Positions 34,869 through 45,970 of a stretch of 64,000 nucleotides of DNA are shown here, piece by piece (position 1 is the first letter of the stretch; each line of letters starts with the position of its first letter). The DNA is from Carnegiea gigantea (taxonomy: Eukaryota > Streptophyta > Magnoliopsida > Caryophyllales > Cactaceae), in the NCBI GenBank assembly GCA_029747015.1, contig JAKOGI010000107.1, positions 970,606 through 1,034,605 on the forward strand. The letters run 5' to 3'. The translations under genes and the position numbers were made by a program. The notes below the pieces were generated by a model. It worked only from the letters and a program-made list of their open reading frames with translations, was not told the DNA's origin and searched no databases.

Positions 34869-35660
34869 TGCATCGATTATTATCATAACTATTCTTATGA
34901 TATTTGGGAGTCTTGGAGTATAATAATCTATTTTCCTGATAAGTTTGGAGTTAGTGGTCTTAGTTTTCCAACAAATTCAATCTCTCCAAATGACCCCCTC
35001 ATCAAAGCCTGGGAATACAGAATGATAGTTTACTTTATAGAAATCCTAGATCTGAAGTTCCTATTTTTCTGAACACTAACCAAATTCCAACAATGCATGT
35101 CCAAGAAGATCCATTAGATTCTTACATCTCGTGATGGTCCAATAAAAATTCCATATAACAGAACCCTATATTTGGAGGTACATTGTGCACTAATAGAATA
35201 TGAAAATGGAAAAGCCAAACCAGCCCGTTATCTTGTTCAGATCGTTGATTATGATGGTCCCTATGATCAACGACAAGAATGGTTTCTAGAATGAGGAGGC
35301 TTTGTTACTGATCTTACTTTAGCAAGAACCATCGGTTTTTACAACATTTATCATCAAAGCTAAGCATTAATTGAACAAGGAAAAACGTTAATGCATTGTG
35401 GGAATACCACTTTTGCCTATGACAACGAGTTTAAAGAATACATGAAAGTGGAAGGAAGAGTCTCAGAAGATATCTTTGATTATCTCTTTGATATTAGAGC
35501 TGGAAAATTCCTATCAGAAAAAGAAAAGAAATATCTTCTGGAATTATTTGAGAAATGAGACTCGGAGCATCTTTAATTAGATGAAGGTTTTGATAATTAT
35601 CCAGATAATGATGGCCTGGAAGATATAATTGGAAATGGAGGCATGCAGCATCTCAATAAT
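34869..35660 (+). pseudogene. Pararetrovirus second ORF, unit 2, rear part
   Basis: Resumes the unit 2 gene after the Ty3 insertion. It parallels 25790-26610 of unit 1 at the DNA level over its whole length, with many substitutions and stops. Segments such as TNSISPNDPLIK and a CGNTTFAYD-like reading can be followed. It is not translatable as it stands. Confidence 0.7.
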
Positions 35661-36449
35661 GATGACTAGTTTTGTTATCATTAAAAACTCTGAAAAGTGG
35701 CTGCTCCATTATTGTACTATTTTGACAAGTGTCAGGTCTATAAAATACAGCAGTGTACTATAGTCGTCAGTATGTACTATAGTCATGTGAAAAATCATTA
35801 TGTACTGTAGCGCTATAAAAAAGCAGTATGCACTGCAGCCATTAGGGAATCCTATGTACCTTCAACCCTCTGTAAAAGGAGAAGTCGATGGCTAAAAAGA
35901 GACACGGTTATCTGAGCATCCTTAAGCAAAAGAGAAGTCAGGATTCTTCATTTCTCTATGAGTAAGCATCTCTAATGATCTTAGTTAAGTCCCTCTTCAA
36001 GCTTTCCATTATAATATTTTCACTTTCAAGCTTTCAATAAAAGAAGTTTCCTAGTAGGAAACATTATCCAATTGAACCTTATGTCTTAAATATTATAATT
36101 TCTTGATTAAAGTCTCACTATCCTTTAAAAACATATAAAACTTGATTAATAATTACGGTCCGAGCTAGGAAACAAAACGAATCTATACTGTGCCTGATCT
36201 AAGGAAGGCGGTGTTGAGATTAGCAATCTCTATAAACCGGAAGTTGGAGGAATGCCAGAGTCCAGCGCCAAGTAAGTGTAGGTAATGATCCAAACTCTCT
36301 AATTAAGTTTTAATTATTTTGCTAAGCATAGTGGTCCGTTAATCACAGAAAATATAATATTTGAGATATAAGTAGTTGGTTGTGATAACTAGTACCATTA
36401 AAGTCATTATAAGAAGTCCGAACATAAATATAAGCCTAGTTTTGCAAAA
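35661..36449 (+). promoter_or_regulatory. Pararetrovirus intergenic region, unit 2
   Basis: Parallels 26620-27382. The TATA box is damaged (TGTAAAAG at about 35871), while the poly(A) signal AATAAA is kept (36036-36041). It ends at the same ttttgcaaa site as unit 1. Confidence 0.6.
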
Positions 36450-36619
36450 CAACCCAAAACTTTGAAGTATTTGCATTTGAAGCCCTTCAGGGACGTAAAA
36501 ATAAATATTTGTGAGCCAGAAATCAAACAACCCAAAGTTTTGTGCTCCAAAAACCATTTGCGCTAAACTAAGTAGTCCCATAAATATTTTTCTAAAATCA
36601 TTGTATCAGAACACCACCA

Positions 36620-38592
36620 ACCTCGAGGGACTGAAAACAATTTATTCTCCCTTGAGTCTCTTTGTTTAAACTACCGGGGATTTGGCAACCCACGTGTAGT
36701 AGATGGCCTTCATGCTCTCTTTAGTAGGTCAAACCCAAGTGTTGTCTCCTTTCAAAGACAAAAACACTATAGTTATGAGATAGATTATATTAAGCACAGA
36801 TTGGGTGATTTTGGCCGTGTCGGTATTGATAGTCATAGTTATTTTGGGGGATTAGGTTTACTTTGGGATAAATAGCTAGGAGTCTATCCTCTCTCTTTTC
36901 CTTCAAATCATATAGATGTCTAAATTGGTGCCCACGTCATACATTCTCCGTAGTAGTTCATTGGTACATATGGTTGGACAGAAACCCAAGCCAAACTCAA
37001 GACATGTAAACTGATTAAAGACTTAGCCTAGCACCAATGCCTACCTTAGGTTATTGGGGTGACCTTAATGAGATCATCTACAACTCTGAGAAATTGAGGG
37101 ACCTCCAAAGAGGCAGCCATTCATATATTCCTTCTAAGCGACCTTTCAAAGTATAGCCTTTATGACTTGGGTTACACTAGTTATGACTTCACTAGTTGGA
37201 ATGACAGAGAGGATGTCGAATCTATTAAGGAATGCTTTGATTGTTTTATACCAAATGTTGATTAGTCTGGCTCATTTTCTTGTGCCAATGTTCAACACAT
37301 CGATGAAGATTACTCTGATTATCTTCCTCTCATGCTTTATTTGAATTTCATGGGGAGAAGCGTATCAAAAGAATATGCTCCGAGAACATGTGGTTAACTA
37401 ATGAAAGCTGTGAATCAACTATCTTCAAGGCTTGGCAGTGTGATTTTGTGGTTCTCCTATATACTTTTGTGTTCACAAGCTAAGCCATTGTATGCAAGCC
37501 CTTTAAGAATGTGATGCTAACGCTTTTGGCCACATCTAGATGAAAATTAATAATGTCCAATGCAATTTGAGCTCGGCCAACAACATGAGTGAATGTAAAG
37601 CCCTCCTAACAATGGTTCAAGAGTTGGGGGGAAAAAAAAAGAAATCACATGCTGGTAGTGGGTAAGAAATGATTTCCTTACTTTTGGAGAGTTAAATTTA
37701 TGTTGGTTCCACTAGAAGGCTAATGCTCCAAGCGCAGTCAATCATATTCATGAATTTATAGATAATAATGGTACATCCTTCACAAATCCTTTTGATTTTC
37801 AAAGACTCTTCTTATCTTATTATGATAAACTTTTTAAGTCAAATCCTTCTATGAATTTAATGAGTTGATTAGGTTAATTACACCGAAAGTTACTCTCACT
37901 ATTAGTGATTCTTTGTGGCTACCATATTCGGCTTATGAAGTTAAAGTCCCATTATTCCAAATGTATCTTAGGAATTCTCCTGGCCTAGATAGCCTTAACC
38001 CTTATTTTCGCAAGGAATTTTGGCATATTATGGCCCTTATGCTTTTGCTATTGTTATTAATATTTTATGCTTTTGCTATTGTCATTAATATTTTAAATAA
38101 GGGCACTATACCTGACTCTTTTAACCACACTCATGTTGCTATAGTTTTGAAAATCAAAGACCCCAAATTAGTTGTTGATTTTAGGCCCATTAGCCTTTGT
38201 AATATACAAACCTGTTACCAAGGTTATGGAGAATCGTATGAAGATGTTCCTTCTTGATAACATTTCTAATGTGAAAAGTGCTTTTGTTAAAGGGTGTCTC
38301 GTCATTGCATACCAGGTTTTCCATTATATGCATTGTCATTTTGGTGTTAACAATGATATGGCTATTAAGCTTGATGTGGTAAACCTTTTGACATTGTTGA
38401 ATGAGTCTTCCTAAGGTAAGTCATGCTACATTTGGGTTTTAGTTTTGATTGGGTTAATATTGTTTTTGAATACTGGTACTTTCTCCTTCATTAAATGCTG
38501 AACCCAAGGATTCTTAAACCTTATAAAGGGATAAGCCACGGGGGTCCTCTATTCCCTTTTCTTTTCCTATTTGATGTTAAAGGTCATACAAC
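36620..38592 (+). pseudogene. L1 LINE ORF2, part 1: endonuclease and front of RT
   Basis: The endonuclease is readable as NYRGFGNPRVVDGLH near 36675-36725, then YEIDYIKHRLGDFGRVGID and SYFGGLGLLWDK (about 36840). It continues with a LYDLGYTSYDFTSWNDRED segment (about 37160-37215) and DYSDYLPLML. The RT begins in the frame 37865-38257, with SPGLDSLNPYFRKEFWHI, GTIPDSFNHTH and VVDFRPISLCNI. It continues with SAFVKGCLV and the YKGISHGGPLFPFLF-like reading at about 38520-38570. ORF2 nicks target DNA and reverse-transcribes its own RNA. Many stops and frameshifts are present. The part ends at 38592 where a solo LTR has inserted. Confidence 0.8.
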
Positions 38593-41007
38593 TATAATAA
38601 CCCAAAAATTAAATATATATGTTATTGTTTTCTATGGAAAAATAGTATATAACGAAATAAAATATACTTAATTAAAGTTATTATCTTCATGCAAAGGGCG
38701 TTTGTTTACAATCAAGCTCACTAGGGGTAAACTAATTAATTAATTCGACTAAGCCCGTTTAGGATTTGGTGAGATTGTGTTTTATGGGGAGAAAATTTTG
38801 ACATGGCTATTAACCAAACACAAAATTGAATTGAAAGTCAAAAATGGAAGCGTCCAAAACTCACTGTACTAGAATCATGCATAAACCTCTATTTTGCCAA
38901 ATAATTAAGTGGTTTGTTACAACCTTATGAAGTCATGGCATGCATGTTTGACAAGTCATTTTCTTATAAGCCAAGATTAACACTAAAAAACTCTATAAAC
39001 AAATGAGGATAAATGGAAACTCATTCAAATTTCTTCCTCCATCCAACGCGATCTATTTTCCTTTCTCTTTCTTATCAATTCTTTCACTTCTTTCACATGA
39101 ATTCTTCACCATTGTATCTCTCCCTAGCATTTCTTATTTTGCTAGCGGAGTAAAGCGAATCTACATATAATCTTTCCTTTTTGATCCCAATTCTACTCAA
39201 GATCTATCAATGTAGAGTTTTTCTCAGTTTTAATGCTCCAATTTCCAACCATTATATCATTGCTTTATTCCTACTTCATGTTATGACCCCAACATAAAAG
39301 TTTTGTGACCAATTAAATTGAATAACCTTATCAAAACAACAACACTCTAGATCCATTGTACTGAAATTTAACCAGAAACGAGGGTTGACTTCTCACCTCT
39401 GTCCAAAATTGTGGCGAAATTATTTTGGTCTAATTTGTGGTTGTTGTTAACCCTACGTTTTTAGAGTTCCCAAAAATCTTAAATTGCATGATTTCAATGG
39501 GTAGATCAAAGATATGACCATTTTTTCTAAACCTGTGTAAAACTAATCTAGTTTGCACTTGTTTAACTTTAGGCTTATTTTTAATTTCCAACCATGGGAA
39601 TTTGGACATATACAAAGAAACATGACTTGTATTTTCTTCTTAAGATTTTTTAAATAGGATCTTGAACCTCAATCGGATCACTGCAGATTTATTTGATTTT
39701 TTAGATTTGACTTTAGAACCTAATCATGAGGATAACAATTTGAAATTTTGAAACTAGGTAATGATGAGTGCTTTTGCATGACTAGGGCATGCACAAGGTT
39801 AATCATCACAGGCAACACAGAATTACTGGTGCTAATTATAATTTAACATTTCCTATTAGGTTGAGCTTGAGTCAGGCTATCTATTTGAAGAGGTAGCATA
39901 AATTACGGAACATTTAAAAAAATGTTAATTAATTGGTAAACTTTCTAGTTGTATGCGGTTTGTCTAATATTTTACTATTATTGGGCTATGTAGGAATGCC
40001 TAAACATGTCCTTAAGGATTTTCAATTAATTGTTTTACCGGAAACTATTATGTTTGGTAATGGGGATACTAATTTCGTCGCTTAGAAAGTTTTTTTAATG
40101 AAAAGTACTATTGATTTAAAAAAAATTATAAAATGAATTCCGCCTGAAAGAATTCTAGTTCTTCTTTTTGATTTGATGGGACTCTATCATCCTATCAAGC
40201 AGTTGGACTATGAACCTTGTTTGGGCTATTATGCCTGTGAACCAAGTTGGGTTATTTAAATATTTTTGTTTCTAACTCATGTTCTTTTATGTATACTATT
40301 AGTCACTGGATCCAATGTTGCAAAGATAATTTTAACTTTTATAGTGGTCGATTGCTCGATATCGTATTTGTCTATATGCTATCAAATCAGAACTGTTTGA
40401 GCTGAAAACTTGATTTCTAGACTATTTTTTTTTTTTTTGGTTTTTAGAAGTACTTAATTAGGAATCCCATTTGGGAAAAATAATCTTCTTTTACCTTGGA
40501 AAAACTATAAGTTTAGAAAGCTACTTTATTTCGAAAACTTTGATTTATAAAATTGTTTGCCTTCCTTGAAAATGTTTTCAACCAATTCTCTAACTGGCTC
40601 TTCAAATTTTCCTTAGTTTCCATTACTGAATATGCCCAACTCACTTTTTAAGGGGTTGTTTTCATGTGATGTTTCTTGGGATATTATGGGTGCGAATCTG
40701 TGTAGCGAGCACCAATTAACATAATAAATTTGCATTTATACCATTAGTTTGACATTTTCATTCTAAAATTTTTAGTTGTGAGTTTCATATAAATAACTAA
40801 CTTTGAGTTAATTGTCTTGAATTACGTTTAATCCTAATGAAAATTATTGAATTTTCTATATTAATTTGGTTTGTTGTTATCTTGGTTACCTCTACCTTAT
40901 GTTCTCCTAAGCGAAACATGGTGGTAACACCCCCTGCATACGTCGTTATATGGTAAATCTAGGATTTAATTGCTAAAATAAATAAATAGGAAAACCAGTG
41001 TGTTACA
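38593..41007. repeat. Solo LTR, about 2.4 kb, inside the L1 element
   Basis: Left end TATAATAACCC and right end GTGTGTTACA resemble a decayed TGTAACACCC...TGTTACA LTR, as found in Tekay-type chromoviruses. Flanks acaac (38588-38592) and acatc (41008-41012) match at 4 of 5 bases. L1 coding sequence stops at the left edge and resumes at the right edge. No coding region lies inside. Confidence 0.62.
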
Positions 41008-41316
41008 ACATCTCTTTTTCATTTTTTCATAATGTCATGACCACAAGGTCTCTTATGGTTGTTCATATTTGTCCAGGGGTGCTCCTACTATCTCACATCT
41101 CTTGTTCATTAATGACTATATTATTTTCTATAAAAAGGAGGACTAAACAAGCATTATCAAGCATCTATTTATTCTTTATAAGGTGTGGCCTCATGTCAAC
41201 AAATGAATTAGTCTAAAGCAGTTGTTGCTTTCTACAAAGGATTCCCGAATCTCTTAGAAGAAGTATCACCATTTTGCTTGGCATTAGAGAGGTTCTCTCA
41301 CATGATAAGTACTTAG
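41008..41316 (+). pseudogene. L1 LINE ORF2, part 2: RT catalytic region
   Basis: Resumes the L1 reading. VHICPGVLLLSHISC leads to the catalytic loop, read as a FINDYIIF-like segment where FADD is usual. The segment before LGIREVLSHDKYL follows, ending at the left edge of the small Ty3 element. The next L1 residues are found again after 44109. Confidence 0.75.
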
Positions 41317-41724
41317 TGTCACGGGTTGATAATTTCACACAAACTCAAACTCATGTGGCGTTAACAAACTCACTCGAAACCCTTCCTTAGTTTGCTAGTA
41401 AGCCCTAAGTATTGCTTGACTTAGACTTGAGAAACTAAGTAAGCACACAAATACTCAAAGACAACTTAGAGAGAAAGCGGACACATGATAGTTTCGAAGA
41501 ATACTTTATATTGCACTTGGAACGCTTGGTGTATGAATGAGCCCCTTTAAGAGTATATGTACACATCCAATGGATGGTGGAGATCTATTTGATCTAATGA
41601 CTAATATTGTGCATCTAGAATGCTTTATACAAATATCTAAGATTCTATACAAGTTTAGAACCCTATGGAACATGCTAGAACCTATTCTAGAGAAATCCAG
41701 GGTATTCTAGAGAAATCCGTGTCA
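41317..41724 (-). repeat. 3' LTR of the small Ty3 element
   Basis: Starts TGTCACGGG and ends GTGTCA. It aligns to 43664-44109 with many substitutions and small indels, so the insertion is old. Confidence 0.85.
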
Positions 41725-41848
41725 TTCTCCCCCGCTTAATCGAGCGACGTCCCCATTTCCTTTGGGATTTCACATGCCTGGATTGCCTTGCTCCCATGAG
41801 ATGTCCCATCCACTCAGTTGGCTTGGTGTATCACCTGATTGAGGTATG

Positions 41849-42540
41849 TCATCTCCAATTGCTTTCCACGTTGGTTCTTTGCGCATGTATTTCCCTTTTT
41901 CTTGCTAGACCGCCTCTTTCTTTGAGTAGCTTCCTAAGTGATGTCGGTGGCATGAAACCCTTAAGCTCCTCATCCCTCTTGATGGCGGCTAAGTAACCTA
42001 CCTCCCTATTCTCCATGAATCGAAGTGCAGCTAGCACCCTTTCCTTCTCAGCCTCCCCTCTTCTGGGTATTGCATGAGCTTTCCCCTTATCCATGATGTA
42101 TAAGATACTAGCATAGGGGACTATGAAATCCTTTGCCCTATTGAAAAACTCTATTCCTAGGTAGAAGTTTCGATCATCGAGAGAAGTGAAGGTTAGTTTG
42201 ACCTTACTTCTCCATGATCCAACTCAGATGTCAGCATCTCGAGCAACTCGATGAATTGGAAGGCTCTATGATTTAACTCATTTCATGTAGCCCTTCTTCC
42301 TCTTTATAAGGTAGACTAATCTCATCCATGAGCTCATTTACCATATACATGGTGTCCGCTCCAGTGTTCACCGTGGCTTGGAGTTTCTTACCTCTAACTT
42401 TGATCTCCACATACATGCAGCCACCGGGTTACTTCCCCACATTAGTTCGGGTGGCACTTAGGAGTGATATTGAGGTAATCTTCTTTTCCTCTTCTTACCT
42501 CTCTTCTTCCATCATAAGAGTAACAATTTTACCACGCTTC
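41849..42540 (-). pseudogene. Retropepsin region of the small Ty3 element
   Basis: On the minus strand the reading MYVEIKVRGKKLQATVN is followed by TGADTMYMVNELMDEI, an aspartic protease loop with Asn in place of the catalytic Asp (VNTGA for VDTGA). After frame changes, a DDRNFYLGIEFFNRAKDFIV segment and the frame 42094-41849 (MDKGKAHAIPRRGEAEKERV) continue the usual C-terminal part. There is no polymerase after it. Confidence 0.65.
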
Positions 42541-43634
42541 TAGCACTCAAAAACCCAATGAGGACCATTCGAAAGAAAGCATGGGATCTTCTTCAGTGTC
42601 TCATCCTTCTGTCCCTTCCCCGTGACATTGAATGTTATTGGCTTAGCCTGCCTAGATGACTTGTCTTGGTCTCCGCCACTGTCACCGCATCTAGCCTTGT
42701 CCCTTAGAAAATTCCCTCTTAAACTCGATGAGTAACTCGGTGGCGACAATTGTCGTTACGAGGTCTTGCATCCCTCAGCAATTCATCTCCATCTTGGCCC
42801 ACCCTAAAGGCCATCCAGGAAATAATAGAGTTCATTGTGCTCTCCCATACTCAGAATACTCAAAAGTAGCTCTTAAAACTCCTTGAAATACTCCGAATTT
42901 GACCATCTTATGCCGAAGGCATTGAAGCTTGGCCCTAGTCTCACATTCAGCATCCTCGAGTTCAAACTGTTTCTTGAGTTCCCTCTTGAACTAATCCCAT
43001 GTGTTGATAGGATTGGATCCTTTTCTGATTGTGTCACACCTGCGATTCCACCAAACGAGAGCAATATCTTTACGAGAGAATGCCATGTTGCTCACCTTTT
43101 GAGCATCATCCTCGATGCCTATCGGCCCAAAATATGCCTCATGTCCCTAACTGAAGTTATCGATCTCTCTTGCACTCCCAGCTTCGTGGAAGGCAGGAGG
43201 CCTTAGTGCACTCCCCTTTGGAGTGGTTGATACTTGGATAGATCTATCATTGGTTACGTGGCCATGCACACCTTGATTTGAGTTTCAAGAGCCTCAATCT
43301 TTGCCTTATAAGCCTCGATTATGGTCTTAAAAGCTTGGAGTTCGCCATTCTTGGCGGCCTACGATGCTCAAAGGGCTTAAACCTCCATGTTGAAGTCAGT
43401 GACTTCGGAGTTCACCACCACTTGCATCTCTCCATGAAGCTCTTCCATGTCTACCTCAGACTGGAGCTCCTCAATGCATTTTTCCATGTCATCCACCCTA
43501 TCCATTAGGGCTGCTACGGCAATGTTAATCTCGGCAAGCCTTTCTTTGACAAGAGCAACCACATCCTCATTCTTGTATTTGCCCTTCTTGCCACCCTGTT
43601 TAGGGTTTCCTACATCGATCATGCTTGAAGCCAT
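42541..43634 (-). pseudogene. Gag of the small Ty3 element
   Basis: Starts at the ATG at 43634 with a Lys-rich N terminus and a coiled-coil-like stretch (LMDRVDDMEKCIEELQSEV). After frame changes the capsid core is readable (ALVWWNRRCDTIRKGSNPIN, then a RELKKQFELEDAECETRAKL segment). The C-terminal knuckle-like CFLSNGPHWVFEC near 42545-42585 lacks the second Cys of the usual CX2C. Several stops interrupt it. Confidence 0.7.
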
Positions 43635-43643
43635 GGTCTCCTA

Positions 43644-43661
43644 GACCGAGCTCTGATACCA
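43644..43661 (-). promoter_or_regulatory. Primer-binding site of the small Ty3 element
   Basis: On the minus strand it reads TGGTATCAGAGCTCGGTC, matching initiator tRNA-Met. It is two bases from the LTR. Confidence 0.88.
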
Positions 43662-43663
43662 AC

Positions 43664-44109
43664 TATCACGGGTTGATAATTTCATATAAATTCAAATCTA
43701 TAAGGTGCTAGCAAACTCACTTCAAACTCTTCCTTAGTTTACTAGTAAGTCTTAAGTGTTGCTTGACTTGGACTTAAAAAGCTAAGTAAGCATGCATACA
43801 CTCAAAGAGAACCTAGAGAGAAAGTGGACACAAGGTAGTTTGGGAGAGTGCATTGTATTGCAATTAGAATGTTGTGGGATGCTTGGTGTACAAATGAACA
43901 CCCTTGGAGGTATATATACACATCTAGCTTCTCAATGGGCAGTGAAGCTCTATTCGATCTAATGGCTAATATTGTGCATTGAGAATACTCGACACAAATA
44001 TTTAAGATTATATACAACTCTAGAACCTTATGGAACACTATGAAACACTTTAGAACCTATTGCAGAGAACTCCACAGAAATCCAGGGTATTCTAGAGCGA
44101 TTTGTGACG
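43664..44109 (-). repeat. 5' LTR of the small Ty3 element
   Basis: Its outer base pair at the left end is mutated (TA for TG). It pairs with 41317-41724. Confidence 0.83.
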
Positions 44110-45970
44110 TTAGGATTACGTGCTTATATTGGTAGGTCTAGGAGTACGGCTCTTATTTGCATCAAAGACATGCTCCTCAAGAGGCTCTGTGGTTTGGAAT
44201 TCAGATGAGAAACTCCTATCTTTGGCATGTAGAGAAGTCCTTGTTAAACCATTGCTCAAGCAATTCCTACTTATACTATGGGTTATTTCAAGCTGCCAAG
44301 CATTCTTTATGATGAAATTTAATATGTTATCCTTAAATTTTTATGGAGTTCTAAAAAGAGGAGTTGAAAAATTCAATAAATTAGCAGAGAGCGTTCAAGC
44401 CTTTCAAGCCTTTCAAAAGATAAAAGGGGTATGGCTTTCATGATCTTAAAGCCTATAATGTGGCCCTCATTGTCAAGCAAAATAAGCTACTCCTCTATAA
44501 CCCTCCTAGCTTTCGTGCTTAGCTCTTTTAAGCAAGATATTACCCATAGGGCAACATTTTTTCACTAATCTTAATCACCAGCCAAGTTACACTCAGCGTA
44601 GCTTATGGGTAGCAAGATATGTTATGAACAAAGGTTCTCATTCAGTTATAGGGATAGATGCTCATTAGATATTTGGCTAGATAGATGGTACTGTGTGAAT
44701 ACTCCTTCAGAACTATTTCTCCAAAGGTGCCTGAATGTTATTTGAGCAAAGTGAGGAACCTCATTAACAAGGACTTTGTGCGTTATGCAAATCTCTTATA
44801 CGATAACACTTCCTTGACTGCGATGCCAACTTAATTTAAGCCTCCTATTTAGTCAATATCTGCATACGATATAAGGTCCTAACACTTCATAAAATATGGA
44901 GAATATATGGTTAAACCAAGTTACCACTTCTGTCTCACCCATGAATATTTGGGGATGGCTTCAACTAGTAGCCCTAATGAATCTTATCTCTAGGAAAAAA
45001 AATTATAAAAAATGAAGGGCCCTCCACATATAAGATTTTTGGTTAGAGATTATGCAATAATGTCATTCCTTATAATGAAAACCTAGGCCAAAGACTTAAC
45101 TCAATGGTGCTTAATTATTCAATTTTGTGGAGCCAATGTAGACTTTACCATTAATTGCATATTCAAGTGCCCCAAGCCACTACTATGTAGGCGCAAAGTG
45201 AATTCAGTGAGCATTTTCGGAACCTAGAAAGTGAGTGCATAGGCCTCTTCTTTCATAAAGCCCTTCAATAGCTAAATTTTGACGACATCAGTTTGTTTCT
45301 AGAATATGCATGGAATGTGCATAACAATATTATTTTTGATAAGCCCCATAAGTCTCCTAGTGCCTCCATCTTCTCTCCCTACTCATCGTTCATGCCTTGA
45401 AGATGCTTTTGGTGTCCAATGGCTTAAATCCCTCACCTTGTAGCTCTCTTTGGAAGCTAACCAACCCAAGTTTTTGGAAAATAAACTTCGATGCAACGGA
45501 ATTTAGTCATGAATGGGTTTTGTTATTCGTGATTATGAAGGAGATGTGGTGGGTGTTGCCATTAAGCTAGCGATGAGCTCTCTTCTCCTGAGCAAGAAGT
45601 GGCTAATGATTTTCTTTCTGCTATTCAAATTGCATAGGATGTTGGTTTCCTTAGCCTTATAATTGAAGAAGATTGTTTGACCCTACTCCTCAAGCTCAAG
45701 CAAGTCAAGAGCCTTAAGAGCTCTGTCGAGATGGTTATTGATGAAATTTTAATTTTTGCCTAAAAATTTAGTTTTATTTCTTGGAACCATATTTTATGAG
45801 AAAGGAATAGGGTTGTTCAGTAATTGCTCACCTTCAATCTTATGATTCTACTTACAAGATTTGATTAGAAGAGATGCTCGAGTATACCTTAAACTTGGCC
45901 CTAGATGACATGTATACTTACCTTATGGCTAGGTAATAAATAGCTTTTGAAGCTCTCTTTCTCTAATTAG
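44110..45970 (+). pseudogene. L1 LINE ORF2, part 3: thumb, linker and RNase H to 3' end
   Basis: Continues with IPTYTMGYFKLPSILYDEI-like and DLKAYNVALIVKQNKLLLYN segments (44265-44510). A decayed zinc-finger linker follows, then RNase H near 45470-45790 (WKINFDA, then a VIRDYEGDVVGVAIK-like segment). The C-terminal end reads NLALDDMYTYLMAR at about 45890. A short A-rich tail with AATAAA (about 45938) and AAAAAAGG follows. Together with parts 1 and 2 this gives a nearly full ORF2. It is riddled with stops and is the oldest layer of the nest. Confidence 0.77.

Larger units (their letters stand above)
23886..36449 (+). mobile_element. Endogenous pararetrovirus block (Caulimoviridae-like), two partial units
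   Basis: Unit 1 runs 23886-27382: primer site, deleted front part, RT, RNase H, a second ORF, promoter and leader. Unit 2 runs 27470-36449 and begins at the second ORF; it is split by a 7.1-kb Ty3 insertion. Both units end at the same leader site (ttttgcaaa at about 27382 and 36449). A short rearranged repeat of the ORF2 start lies between them (27383-27469). Movement protein, coat protein and protease regions were not found. Such blocks are old viral DNA integrated by recombination, not by an integrase. The genus is not decidable by eye. Confidence 0.75.
41317..44109 (-). mobile_element. Small non-autonomous Ty3/Gypsy element (gag and protease)
   Basis: 2.8 kb, minus strand. LTRs lie at 41317-41724 (3') and 43664-44109 (5'). 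A tRNA-Met primer site is beside the 5' LTR, and a purine tract (CGGGGGAGAA on the minus strand) is beside the 3' LTR. Flanks cttag and gttag are a near-match target duplication. L1 coding text reads on across the insertion (HDKYL before, then the next L1 segment after). The interior is 1.9 kb with decayed gag and protease and no RT or integrase. Confidence 0.85.

Noticed and set aside
39430..39615. 61-codon minus-strand frame inside the solo LTR
   Set aside because: No family resemblance, short, in AT-rich noncoding sequence.
44120..44443. 107-codon plus-strand frame as a possible host gene
   Set aside because: It is L1 ORF2 sequence read partly out of frame; L1 motifs in adjacent frames explain the region better.
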